Origin: Baffinella frigidus
Lineage: Eukaryota; Cryptophyceae; Cryptomonadales; Baffinellaceae
DNA length: 14,387 nucleotides
Assembly (NCBI GenBank): GCA_026770585.1
Contig: MU646372.1
Location: 259,598-273,984, forward strand
Direction: 5' to 3'
Of the stretch, positions 6,348 to 13,301 are shown piece after piece. Made by a program: the position numbers and the translations under genes. The notes beneath the pieces are model-generated. The model ran no database searches, was not told the DNA's origin, and worked only from the letters and a program-made list of their open reading frames with translations. Positions within the stretch are counted from its first letter, which is position 1, and every line of letters starts with the position of its first letter.

Positions 6348-6631
6348 CCACACGAGAACGCCAGAGGGGCCTATTCAAAACCGATGTTCTTTTAGAAGTG
6401 GGCATTTGTGTAGTAAACTTCGTTGAGTGGTCACGTGACTCTGCGACATTAGCCCAGGCGCGAGTTTGGAACACCCTATCCTTATCCGGGGAAACCTATT
6501 TTTCTTTCATCTGATGGCAACGAAAATTACCACACAATTCGTTCTTATTAGTAATATAAAAGAATCTGGGTAGTAATTTTGATTGCCATCAAATGAAAGA
6601 AAAATAGGTTTCCCCGGATAAATCCTGGTAC
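6348..6631 (-). repeat. Dispersed repeat B, copy 1, interrupted by a MITE
   Basis: On the minus strand, 6626-6631 joined to 6477 and below matches 12466-12605 (GTACC.G.ATAGGGTGTTCC through AGGCCCCTCT.GCGTTCTCGTGTGG). The MITE at 6482-6621 sits within it. It contains TTGTGTAGTAAACTTCGTTG (6407-6426), a variant of the shared core motif, and CACGTGAC. Origin unknown; it could itself be an old element. Confidence 0.85.
6482..6621. mobile_element. 140-bp MITE with about 50-bp TIRs and 4-bp ATCC target duplication
   Basis: The arms TTATCCGGGGAAACCTATTT and onward pair for about 50 bp (6482-6531 with 6572-6621) with few mismatches. ATCC flanks both sides (6478-6481 and 6622-6625). Removing the element and one ATCC gives a sequence whose complement, GTACCAGGATAGGGTGTTCC, aligns with the uninterrupted 12466-12485. 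Inner arms carry GCAACGAAAATTACCACACA and GTAGTAATTTTGATTGCC. No coding capacity. Confidence 0.95.
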
Positions 6632-6632
6632 G

Positions 6633-6774
6633 GGTGCCTTCGCGTCGACTACTGCGGTCCCTCCCAGGATTGTCTGGCGGAAGGGCGGGGGATACAACCT
6701 CGTGTAGGATGACCGGAATGACTTTACAGGGGGGTTTTCCCTGTGTAGGATGACCGGAGTGACTTTACACGGGG
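6633..6774 (+). repeat. GC-rich segment copy 3 and 106-bp repeat copy 2
   Basis: 6633-6665 repeats the GCCTTCGCGTCG...CTACTGCGGTCCCTCC segment. 6669-6774 matches 5033-5138 over 106 bp, again with the internally duplicated GTGTAGGATGACCGGAGTGA unit. Confidence 0.88.
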
Positions 6775-6855
6775 TCACTTCATGTACAAACGGGCAACTA
6801 AAATGCTTGCACGGCGAGCCCCGATTTCTGCGATACCCTACCTCTGTCTACGTAA

Positions 6856-6948
6856 CTTTCGGCTTGCCATGAAAACTTTTTGGTCACCAACATGCTTTCA
6901 TGGCAAGCCGAGATTTGGGTAAATCTCGGCTTGCGATGAAAGCATGTT
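6856..6948. repeat. Hairpin cluster, copy 2
   Basis: GGCTTGCCATGAAAA (from 6861), its inverted form (6889-6916, AACATGCTTTCATGGCAAGC and onward) and a further forward unit (6921-6948) give two competing stems. The inner pair 6889-6916/6921-6948 has one mismatch in 28 and a 4-bp loop. It is homologous to 5951-6055. Confidence 0.88.
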
Positions 6949-6999
6949 TTTAAAAATGGCCATTTTTGTACTTTGCATGGGTCAACCGGGGCTCGTCAT

Positions 7000-7051
7000 A
7001 AATCTTCTGCTCTAAATTAGTTTTATGAAACTAATTTAGAGCAGAAGATTT
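7000..7051. repeat. Perfect 52-bp hairpin with 4-bp loop
   Basis: AAATCTTCTGCTCTAAATTA and the next four bases (7000-7023) pair exactly with 7028-7051 around TATG. It may be a very short MITE remnant; no duplication of flanks was seen. Confidence 0.93.
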
Positions 7052-7071
7052 GCCCAGGTCGACTCAGGTAG

Positions 7072-7241
7072 AGCGCTTGCGGGAAAACTTGTCCGATTCG
7101 ACGAGATTTTTTTTCAGAAATTCAGAGAATTTGTACCATGACGTGACATGAAACCGGTCCATCTAAACGATTCTAGCACAAATTCTCTGAATTTCTGAAA
7201 ACATTTCTCGTTGAAATCGGACAAGTTTTCCTGCAAGCGCT
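7072..7241. mobile_element. Hairpin element with about 62-bp arms
   Basis: The left arm from AGCGCTTGCGGGAAAACTTG and the right arm ending CAAGTTTTCCTGCAAGCGCT pair over about 62 bp with a few substitutions and a small indel; the spacer is about 40 bp. A sequence related to its left arm, without the hairpin, is at 3758-3790. It is likely a MITE of another type; the target duplication is unclear. Confidence 0.8.
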
Positions 7242-7344
7242 GTAGAGGTACATACCTTCGTTTTGCCACTGCTTGATCCTGTTGCCTGGGTCCGTTACGC
7301 TGGTTTCTGAACAATCCGAACATGCATCAGAACTCGTCATGGAA

Positions 7345-7430
7345 TTTTGTATCACTCAACTCAAGCCTCAAGGGCCTAGTTTAGGACCTGTGTCGAGAGT
7401 AATAAAGAAGAAGAGGAAGAAGAAGAAGCA
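7345..7430 (-). repeat. Host repeat H, uninterrupted copy
   Basis: Its minus strand reads CTTCTTCTTTATTACTCTCG, then ACACAGGTCCTAAAC, then a TAGGCCC...TTGAGTTGAGTGATACAAAA block. The same order occurs at 11281-11952 on the plus strand but broken by two insertions. This copy therefore approximates the pre-insertion state. Confidence 0.88.
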
Positions 7431-7507
7431 TCAAAGCTCGTGTCACTCGCAGAATCACGAGAAGGATGTGGTAGGAAGGCGTTGCCATGCAGAGAAAGCA
7501 GTAAGGT

Positions 7508-8010
7508 GCATGCGAGAGCTAGCAATACGGACGGGAGCGAGATAGCAGTGAGAAAGATGGCAGTGAGGTGTATTCGAAAGATTGAGATATATCGGTCAAG
7601 TGCATGCGAGAGAAAGAACTTAATACGATAACGTCCTGAAAACCGGGTAGTTCGGCCTACGGTATTGCCTACGGTAGACCGTAGGGCTCCTTGGAACTAT
7701 GTTTCATAGGACCCCCCCCAGGGCCCTACGGCCTGCTGTAGGCCATGCCGTATGCTTAACTACCCGGTTTTCAGGACGTTGCCGTAGGAAGTTCTTTCTC
7801 TCGCATGCACTTGACCGACATGTCTCTCTCTCTTCCGCCTGCACCTCACTGCCATCTCTTTCACAGCTGAAGAGTTCTGAGGAGTTCTGAGGAGTTCTGA
7901 GGAGTGTCGAGGAGGTGTGAGGAGTTCCAGTAGACGGGTCCACAGTCATGAACCTCCCACCATTTTTGGCATGAATCGCTCGCCCGTCCGTATTGCTGGC
8001 TCTCGCATGC
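7508..8010. repeat. Large imperfect inverted repeat, about 500 bp
   Basis: Paired blocks, from outside in, are 7508-7535 with 7983-8010 (GCATGCGAGAGC.AGCAATAC), 7555-7570 with 7842-7857, 7592-7621 with 7789-7818 (30 bp exact) and 7631-7652 with 7758-7779 (22 bp exact). The right side has about 120 extra bp containing a minisatellite. The centre holds TACGG/CCGTA-rich sequence that can pair further. No protein domain was recognised in frames crossing it. Confidence 0.85.
7870..7925 (+). repeat. 10-bp minisatellite
   Basis: GAGTTCTGAG repeats three times exactly and then degenerates (GAGTGTCGAG, GAGGTGTGAG, GAGTTCC). It lies only in the right arm of the large inverted repeat, so it arose or expanded after that structure, or was lost from the left arm. 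Confidence 0.88.
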
Positions 8011-8111
8011 ACGTCACTGCTACGTTGAACTATGAAACTTGATGGAATAATTGGGGATCGGATCGCAGGTCGCGAGTGCCAGACTGCTGGCTGGAAGGGG
8101 CACAAGAAGGT

Positions 8112-8758
8112 CTACACCCTAAACCCTCAACCCTATACCCTAAACCCTGAACACTGAACACGAAACACGAAGCACGAAACCCTTAACCCTAAACCCTAAC
8201 CCTGAAACCCTAAACCCTTAACCCTTAACCCTTAACCCTAAACCCTAAACCCTAAACCCTAAACTCTACACCCGAGCTCCCAAACCCTAAACCCTGAACC
8301 CGAAACACTAGCTCATAAACCCTAAAACCTAAACCCTATCCACTAAACCCTAAAACCTAAACCCTAAACCCTAAACCCTGATCCCTGAACCTGAAACTCT
8401 AAACCCTAAACCCTAAACATCCAAACCCCAAACCCTAGACCCTAAGCCCTGAACCGTGAACCCTAAACCCTGGACCCTAAACCCTGAATCCTAAACCCTA
8501 AACCCCAAACCCCAAACCGTGAACCTCAAACCGTAAACCCCAAACCCTAAACCCTAAACCCTAAATCCCAAATCCTAAACACTAAGCCCTAAACCCGGAA
8601 CCCTAACTCCTAGCTCCTAAACCCTCAACCCTAATCCCTAATCCCTAAACCCTAAACCCTAAACCCTAAACCCTAAACCCTAAACCCTAAACCCTAAACC
8701 CTAAACCCTCGCTCCTAATCCCTAAACCCCAACCCCAAACCCCAAACCCTCAACCCTA
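8112..8758 (+). repeat. Telomere-like array, CCCTAAA type, C-rich on plus strand
   Basis: About 650 bp of CCCTAAA heptamers and variants (CCCTTAA, CCCTGAA, CCCCAAA). A near-perfect run of about nine units lies at 8643-8709. Degenerate units dominate the edges and the middle. It is followed by unique sequence and a run of 14 C at 8798-8811. I interpret it as interstitial, not a chromosome end, because other sequence continues on both sides. Confidence 0.95.
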
Positions 8759-8920
8759 CATCCAGGCGTGCAAATCAGACAAGGAGGGATCGGTACGCCC
8801 CCCCCCCCCCCGGGCCACTCTCGAACGTTGGACGTAGCTCCCTGCCCAGCCTTGTCAGATCGGACCCGCACTGGGAAGTAACAAAGACGAAGACGGGAGG
8901 GTTGATGGGGCGCTACAAAG

Positions 8921-9054
8921 TCCGTGTGAACTGACTTGTTTTCCCAGGTCTGTGTTACACTCTTGCGTGGAAGGGAAGATTGATGGGGCAGTGGACCGTG
9001 AGGTTGCCCATGCCGGCACACACGGACTTGATCGCCGTGTCCGCCTCTGCCACC

Positions 9055-9111
<57 letters not shown>

Positions 9112-9168
9112 CAAGTCACCACGCCGCGTCACCACGGAGGGCTCTTGGGGGGTGATTCAAAAGTCAAT
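8921..9168. repeat. Left arm of fold-back pair
   Basis: The reverse complement of this arm matches 9771-10003 with few mismatches apart from a different GA/CT run length. The first 50 bp (8921-8970) are a truncated end of a CCACGC-family MITE, ending CACTCTTGCGTGG. The opposite arm keeps the whole MITE, so the duplication edge falls inside the element. Confidence 0.93.
9057..9109 (+). repeat. (GA)n microsatellite, 53 bp
   Basis: An uninterrupted GA run in the left fold-back arm. The corresponding CT run in the right arm is 40 bp. Frames through it giving Arg-Glu or Ser-Leu runs are artefacts. Confidence 0.97.
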
Positions 9169-9590
9169 TTGCAAGGGAAAAGTCGATTTTCAATTGAAGG
9201 AGCGGTGTGTTTCATGCGCACGCCACACATCATAATCGGGGAAATAACCTGAGAATTGGCGTTGGGGGAATTCTCGTGACATGCACAGGTCACGCATCAG
9301 AAGTGGGCAAAAAATCTGAGGATCGACGTCAGGCGAATTCTCGAGTGGGACGCGGCGTGGCGACATGGCCACGCCATGTCACAAGTGGGAGTTTCAAACG
9401 CGACGTTTCGCGCTAAAAGCATTTCGTGGTACACAAAAACATTGTAGCGCCCAGCAACGGCTCCAATTCCCAACGCTTTTGGCGTGTTTCCCGGGTAGAA
9501 TCAGCTTTACTTGACGTTCGTGTAGTAAAAATGAAGTATCGTCTTCTGACGTGGCGTGGACATGGATACCCCCGGTGGCTGCTAAGTTAG
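9169..9590. other. Fold-back spacer, left part; no gene
   Basis: An imperfect direct repeat is visible at about 9241-9278 and 9311-9350 (both end GGAATTCTCGTG-like or GCGAATTCTCGAG). There is a short hairpin at 9362-9380 (GACATGGC-CAC-GCCATGTC). A lone GTGTAGTAAAAATGAAG resembling the shared core motif is near 9520. Open frames are unrecognised. Confidence 0.5.
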
Positions 9591-9743
9591 TGTGCGGGAC
9601 GACTCAATTTAAACCGCCTTTAATGCTATCTTAAGGGTGGTGACTCTCTTATTTTGCTAGATTAGCTTCGACTCAGCTTTAATATATACGAAAACCCATC
9701 CCAAGATAGCAAAAACACGGTTTAAATTGAGTCGTCCCGCACA
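9591..9743. mobile_element. 153-bp MITE with 26-bp perfect TIRs
   Basis: TGTGCGGGACGACTCAATTT plus AAACCG (9591-9616) is exactly inverted at 9718-9743. A second inverted pair GCTATCTT/AAGATAGC lies inside. The flanks CCCCGGTGGCTGCTAAGTT and TGAAAGTGG match those around the unrelated MITE at 5431-5569. Target duplication not clear. Confidence 0.92.
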
Positions 9744-9770
9744 TGAAAGTGGCGTGGCTCTCCCTGGCAT

Positions 9771-9826
9771 ATTGACTTTTGAATCACCCCCAAGAGCCCT
9801 CCGTGGTGACGCGGCGTGGTGACTTG

Positions 9827-9869
<43 letters not shown>

Positions 9870-10003
9870 GGTGGCAGAGGTGGACACGACGATCAAGTCC
9901 GTGTTTGCCGGCATGGGCAACCTCACGGTCCACTGCCCCATCAATCTTCCCTTCCACGCAAGAGTGTAACACAGACCTGGGAAAACAAGTCACTTCACAC
10001 GGA
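9771..10003. repeat. Right arm of fold-back pair
   Basis: Inverted relative to 8921-9168. It includes a (CT)n run at 9829-9868 and extends into a complete CCACGC-family MITE (9954-10126). Confidence 0.93.
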
Positions 10004-10126
10004 ATTTGCATCAACTTCCCGAAATTTCGATTTTTCTCTGGGGAGAATGTTGACTTATGAACATTTGAAAATAGCCAGATCTAGCTATTTCTCCTGCAGG
10101 CCACTCTGCCCTACACTCTTGCGTGG
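9954..10126 (-). mobile_element. CCACGC-family MITE, complete copy B
   Basis: 173 bp, starting CCACGCAAGAGTGTAACACA and ending CTACACTCTTGCGTGG, in opposite orientation to copies A and C. The internal stem TAGCCAGATCTAGCTA is at 10072-10087. TT lies on both sides, which could be a 2-bp duplication. Followed by TTCTTCTTCTTT, a tract also found after the truncated copy at 11172-11270. Confidence 0.9.
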
Positions 10127-10353
10127 TTCTTCTTCTTCTTTATCACCCTCAGAGCCTTTTGAAAAGTGATCTTTGCTACCTGCTACCCATCAATGTGATC
10201 GATGTTTTCTCACCCGGCACCACGGCATTGATTGCTAAGGAAACTTTGACAGCATGGAAAGGGCGGAGCCTTGTGGATTGGCAGTGCTCGACGGAATAAG
10301 CGAACACGTTGGAAGTGATGACGGACCCCTTTTCCAACTGCCCTGGATAAATC
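10127..10353 (+). other. Unassigned sequence with one open frame lacking a start
   Basis: From the stop at 10072-10074 to the stop at 10297-10299 one plus-strand frame stays open for about 74 codons. Outside the MITE it includes LPINVIDVFSPGTTALIA and further residues of ordinary composition. There is no ATG, splice signal or known domain I can name. It could be an exon relic or chance. Confidence 0.25.
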
Positions 10354-11046
10354 CGAACCCCTAACCCCTAACCAACAACCCCGAACCCCTAACCCCTAAC
10401 CCCTAACCCCTAACCCCTAACCCATAACCCCTAACCCCTAACCCCTAACCCCTAACCTCTAACCCCTAACACCTGACCCCTCACCCCTAACCCCTCACCC
10501 CTAACCCCTCACCCATAAACCCTGACCCCTAACCCCTAACCCCTCACCCCTAACCCCTAACCCCTAACCCCTGAACCCTGAATCTCAACCCCAAACCCTA
10601 AACCCTAAACCCTGAACCCCAAACCCCAAACCCTAAACCCTAAACCCTAAACCCCAAACCCTAAACCCTAAACCCTAAACCCTAAAACAGTAACCGTAAA
10701 CCGTAAACCCCAAACCCCAAACCCTAAACCCTCAAGCCTAAACCCCGAGCCCCCAACCCCCGGCCCCCAACCCTAAACCCTACCTACACCCTACACCCCA
10801 TACCCTAAACCCCGAACCCCAGACCCTAAACCCCAGACCCTCAGCCCTAAACCCTAAACCCTGAACTCTAAACCCTTAACCTGACACCGTACACCCCCAA
10901 CCCTCAACCCCAATCCCCAAACCCAAAGCCATCGACCCTAAACCCTACACCCTAAACCCCAAACCCTCAACCCCAAACCCTAAACCCTAAACCCTAAACC
11001 CCACACCCCACACCCCACACCCCACACCCCTGAACCCTTAACCCTG
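10354..11046 (+). repeat. Telomere-like array, CCCCTAA then CCCTAAA type
   Basis: The first 200 bp are mainly CCCCTAA heptamers. The rest is CCCTAAA, CCCCAAA and more divergent units. The end holds about four CCCCACA units (10999-11030). Period seven is kept throughout while the unit sequence changes by block. It is C-rich on the plus strand, like the array at 8112. Confidence 0.95.
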
Positions 11047-11171
11047 GTTCTTGCAGTGCGTGGATGCACGGACGATGAAGGTCAAGGACGAAGGTGGAAA
11101 AGAGGTCGCGTCCCGCCCCTGTCCCCAAAGGTGGCCAGCTGAAGCCAACCGCGTTCGAGAAGAGGTTGCTT

Positions 11172-11270
11172 CTACGCAAGAGTGTAGGGCTGACCTGGGT
11201 AAACAAGTCAGTTCACACGGAATTTGTACCAACTTCCGAAAACTTCAAATTTTCTGTGGGCAGAATGTCC
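11172..11270 (-). mobile_element. CCACGC-family MITE, truncated copy D
   Basis: It starts CTACGCAAGAGTGTAGGGCT and matches the family through AATTTGTACCAACTTCCGAA to about AGAATGTCC, where the second half is lost. A pyrimidine tract follows. The first base pair of the terminal CCACGC motif is changed (CTACGC). Confidence 0.85.
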
Positions 11271-11310
11271 CTCTCTCCCAGACTTCTTCTTCTTTCCTTC
11301 TTTCTTCTTT

Positions 11311-11750
11311 ACCTTGCTCGGATAGCGAGGGGTTAAACAAATCGGAGCTTTACTGGGTCACGTCCCCGCTTCAAGGGGCTAGACTACCCATTTGGGTAGT
11401 CTGGCATTGGAGCCATTTCCAGGTTTGGACAGCCTTCGGGTCACGCTGAGGTCACGCGGAGGGTATCCGGACCAATTTAAAAGGGACCCACCGTGTGGTA
11501 AAGATCACGATTATTATCACATGGGTGAAATGCGCCCCTTCCATTTTCAACCGCGACCTTTTTAAGAGGATCTCATTTCACCCGGGGGTGGATCGATCGT
11601 TTTGATGGACATCGCAACGAAAATTATGACAGTCGCCCCCATTCTCCAACGCAAATGCGCCCTGCAGTTGACGAGGACGCGACGGGGACGTGTTTGTGTT
11701 AAATTAACCCCCTAAAACGTCTGTTCAACCCCTCGCTATCCGACCAAGGT
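11311..11750. mobile_element. 440-bp element with 28-bp TIRs
   Basis: ACCTTGCTCGGATAGCGAGG plus GGTTAAAC (11311-11338) is inverted at 11723-11750 with two mismatches. TTA lies outside both CCTTG ends if A11311 and T11750 are counted as flank (11309-11311 and 11750-11752). The uninterrupted relative at 7345-7430 shows TTTATTACTC at this point. The interior carries a 219-bp segment also found at 13486-13705 and a hairpin at 11381-11402, but no protein. A single end of the same type (GGTCGGATAGCGAGGGG) occurs at about 2774-2790. Confidence 0.88.
11467..11685 (+). repeat. 219-bp segment duplicated at 13486-13705
   Basis: From CCGGACCAATTTAAAAGGGA to GACGAGGACGCGACGGG this matches the complement of 13486-13705 with only a handful of differences. 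It contains GGGTGAAATG (11523-11532) and CATTTCACCC (11574-11583) as an inverted pair. Confidence 0.95.
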
Positions 11751-11772
11751 TACTCTCGACACAGGTCCTAAA

Positions 11773-11915
11773 TTAATCTCCACAAAAGTATTAATTAATT
11801 GCTTTTGGTGCAACGAAATTTACTACACAAACGCTTTACTATTACTTTTATGAGCAAATCGTGTAGTAATTTTCGTTGCCGAAAAGCAATTAATTAATAC
11901 TTGTATGGAGATTAA
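11773..11915. mobile_element. ATCTCC-ended MITE, copy 2
   Basis: 143 bp beginning TTAATCTCCACAAAAGTATT and ending AATACTTGTATGGAGATTAA. Inner arms are CAACGAAATTTACTACACA (11811-11829) and GTGTAGTAATTTTCGTTGCC (11861-11880). Homologous to 5431-5569. AA on each side gives CCTAAATGAGGCCC after removal, close to CCTAAACTAGGCCC in the empty relative. TTAA-type ends are an alternative reading of the junction. Confidence 0.92.
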
Positions 11916-12027
11916 AATGAGGCCCTGGAGCCTTGAGTTGGGTGATACAAAAGTCTATGAGCTTTAATAAACCCCAGACAAGGCCTCACCCTCACAACCC
12001 ATAATCGCACAGCCCATGTTCTCTCTT

Positions 12028-12085
12028 TGCCTGAAAACTCTGAAAATGGTTCAAATGACTGAGCCATTTTCAGAGTTTTTAGGCA
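12028..12085. repeat. 26-bp-arm hairpin
   Basis: TGCCTGAAAACTCTGAAAAT plus GGTTCA (12028-12053) pairs with 12060-12085 with two mismatches around a 6-bp loop. It may be a small MITE; no relatives are seen in the window. Confidence 0.85.
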
Positions 12086-12231
12086 GAGATTGAACAAAGT
12101 TCCCCACCCTCCGCTTCCCGTCCCTCTCCCGACAGCGGCTTTGCGGCAGACGCTAACCACGTGCGAGTGATTTGTTTGGAATCGCTTCGAGGAGTGTTGC
12201 AGAACGTGTGGTGGCGGGGGTGTCAGCTGAC

Positions 12232-12241
12232 AGAGAGAGCG

Positions 12242-12280
<39 letters not shown>

Positions 12281-12290
12281 GAGAGAGAAA
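12232..12290 (+). repeat. (GA)n microsatellite, interrupted
   Basis: GA dinucleotides with GC and CA interruptions. It is not part of the fold-back arms at 8921 and 9771. Confidence 0.95.
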
Positions 12291-12465
12291 GCGGGAGAGC
12301 TAAGGTTTCCGGAAGAGTTTGCACCTTTTGCACCAAAAGCGGTGTGGGCCCTCACGGAAGGGCGCGTTTTCGTCCCACCGAATATTTAAATTAACTCCTC
12401 GGGGGCTGGACATTCCACTCGAGAATGCTGGAGGATCCTATTTACATGTGGAGTTGTAAACATTT

Positions 12466-12605
12466 GTACCGGAATAGGGTGTTCCAACCTCGTGACTGTG
12501 CAATATATGCAGAGTTACGTGACCAATCAACGAAAGTTGCTGCACAAATGCCCACTTTTAAAAGCACATTGGTTTTAAGTAGGCCCCTCTAGCGTTCTCG
12601 TGTGG
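12466..12605 (+). repeat. Dispersed repeat B, uninterrupted copy 2
   Basis: Matches the complement of 6348-6631 without its MITE. It includes CAACGAAAGTTGCTGCACAA (12528-12547), a decayed shared core motif, and CAGAGTTACGTGACCAATCA (12510-12529), which also occurs in the fragment at 501-559. Confidence 0.88.
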
Positions 12606-12660
12606 ATTACGGCTATGTTTTGTGAAAATTGGTTGAATTTCTACAAAACCTGGCCGTAAT
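12606..12660. repeat. Imperfect hairpin at the end of repeat B
   Basis: ATTACGGCTATGTTTTGT pairs with ACAAAACCTGGCCGTAAT (12643-12660), 15 of 18 positions. Copy 1 of repeat B diverges exactly here, so this may be a separate small insert. Confidence 0.65.
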
Positions 12661-12723
12661 ATCTCGTGCCCGAGCATTTAATTTTAACAGTGAACGGTAT
12701 CAAATCCGCAGAAGAGGAAAGAG

Positions 12724-12778
12724 TGTTTAGGGTGTAAGGATTTAGGTTTAGGGTTTAAGGTTTAGGGATTAGGGTTTA
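12724..12778 (+). repeat. Short telomere-like array, G-rich on plus strand
   Basis: Degenerate TTTAGGG units lead directly into the 25-bp minisatellite. The orientation matches 4583-4840 and opposes the two C-rich arrays. Confidence 0.85.
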
Positions 12779-12878
12779 GGGCTGTGAGACGGCTTGGTGT
12801 TGAGGGCTGTGTGACGGCTTAGGGTTCAGGGCTGTGACACGGCTTACGGTTGAGGGTGGTGAAACGGCTTGGGGTTTA
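12779..12878 (+). repeat. 25-bp minisatellite, four copies, telomere-like word in each
   Basis: Units start at 12779, 12804, 12829 and 12854, each near GGGCTGTGAGACGGCTTGGG followed by TTGA, TTCA or TTTA. Across the junction each unit therefore contains a TTGAGGG/TTCAGGG heptamer, so the minisatellite probably grew out of the neighbouring telomere-like array. Confidence 0.92.
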
Positions 12879-12879
12879 T

Positions 12880-13056
12880 GTTCGTGAGATGGAGTGGTAT
12901 CTGACGGAAGAGTGGATCGAGCAGAAGATGAAGGACTCGGAGAGCAAGAAAATGGTGGTCAAGGTCCAGCTTCCGATGAGCGCCAGCTCCAACGTTCAAG
13001 ACCCGTTCACGAACTCCTCCATGAAGGTCTCTCGACGACCATTGGTAGGTAGGTAG
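12880..13056 (+). pseudogene. Coding-like fragment S (full collinear copy)
   Basis: The frame that includes EQKMKDSESKKMVVKVQLPM followed by SASSNVQDPFTNSSMKV is open from an ATG at 12850, the upstream part lying in the minisatellite. Pieces of the same peptide recur at 13142-13179 and 13915-13965 (minus strand, ESKKTVVK-type) and at 13207-13258, 14003-14058 and 14247-14300 (plus strand, SNVRDP..NSSMKV-type). Differences among copies include many third-codon changes, suggesting that the ancestor was coding. I recognise no family. It stops after SRRPLVGR in the GTAG microsatellite, so this is a fragment or an exon. Confidence 0.45.
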
Positions 13057-13133
13057 GTAGGTAGGTAAGTAGGTAGGTAGGTAGGCAGTTAGTTAGTTAG
13101 TGACTTACTTACTTACGTACTTACTCACTTACT
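13044..13133 (+). repeat. Compound tetranucleotide microsatellite
   Basis: (GTAG)n at 13044-13084, (TTAG)n at 13088-13100 and (ACTT)n at 13103-13133. The GTAG/GTAAGT and ACTT parts are partly complementary, so the tract can fold back. Confidence 0.93.
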
Positions 13134-13141
13134 TAATTGAT

Positions 13142-13258
13142 TGGCTTCTTGCTCTCCGAGTCCTTCATCTGTAGCTCGGGTAGGCAGTAGGTAGTTCAGG
13201 TGGTCAGCGCCACCTCCAACGTTCGAGACCCGGACACCAATTCCTCCATGACGCCCCT
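13142..13258. pseudogene. Coding-like fragment S, halves in opposite orientation
   Basis: 13142-13179 is the complement of 12917-12955 (CTTGCTCTCCGAGTCCTTCA). 13207-13258 is a forward copy of the second half (TCCAACGTTCGAGACCCGGA). The order matches 13915-14058 but differs from the collinear copy at 12880-13030. Confidence 0.6.
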
Positions 13259-13301
13259 TCCCCCCCACTTTGTTCAAGAATTCATGGCGGCGAAACGGTT
13301 T

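Larger units (their letters stand above)
11281..11952 (+). repeat. Host repeat H, copy with two insertions
   Basis: Outside the two elements at 11311-11750 and 11773-11915, the sequence reads a CTTCTTT tract, TACTCTCGACACAGGTCCTAAA and GAGGCCC...CCTTGAGTTGGGTGATACAAAA. This matches the complement of 7345-7430 in order and orientation. Confidence 0.88.

Noticed and set aside
7000-7051. Rho-independent terminator
   Set aside because: AT-rich stem without a following T run, no upstream gene, and the window does not look bacterial.
7704-8105. 133-codon minus-strand frame as a gene
   Set aside because: It spans the right arm of an inverted repeat and the 10-bp minisatellite; the sequence is explained by repeats and matches nothing I know.
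8112-8758. True chromosome end
   Set aside because: The array is degenerate and followed by thousands of bases of other sequence on both sides.
8921-10003. LTR retrotransposon
   Set aside because: The arms are inverted, not direct, and no reverse transcriptase, integrase or primer-binding site is visible.
8722-10169. Open frames rich in Arg-Glu or Ser-Leu repeats
   Set aside because: They are produced by the GA/CT microsatellites and have no content outside them.
11912-12355. 147-codon minus-strand frame as a gene
   Set aside because: It includes the GA microsatellite, a hairpin and the edge of a MITE; no domain recognised.
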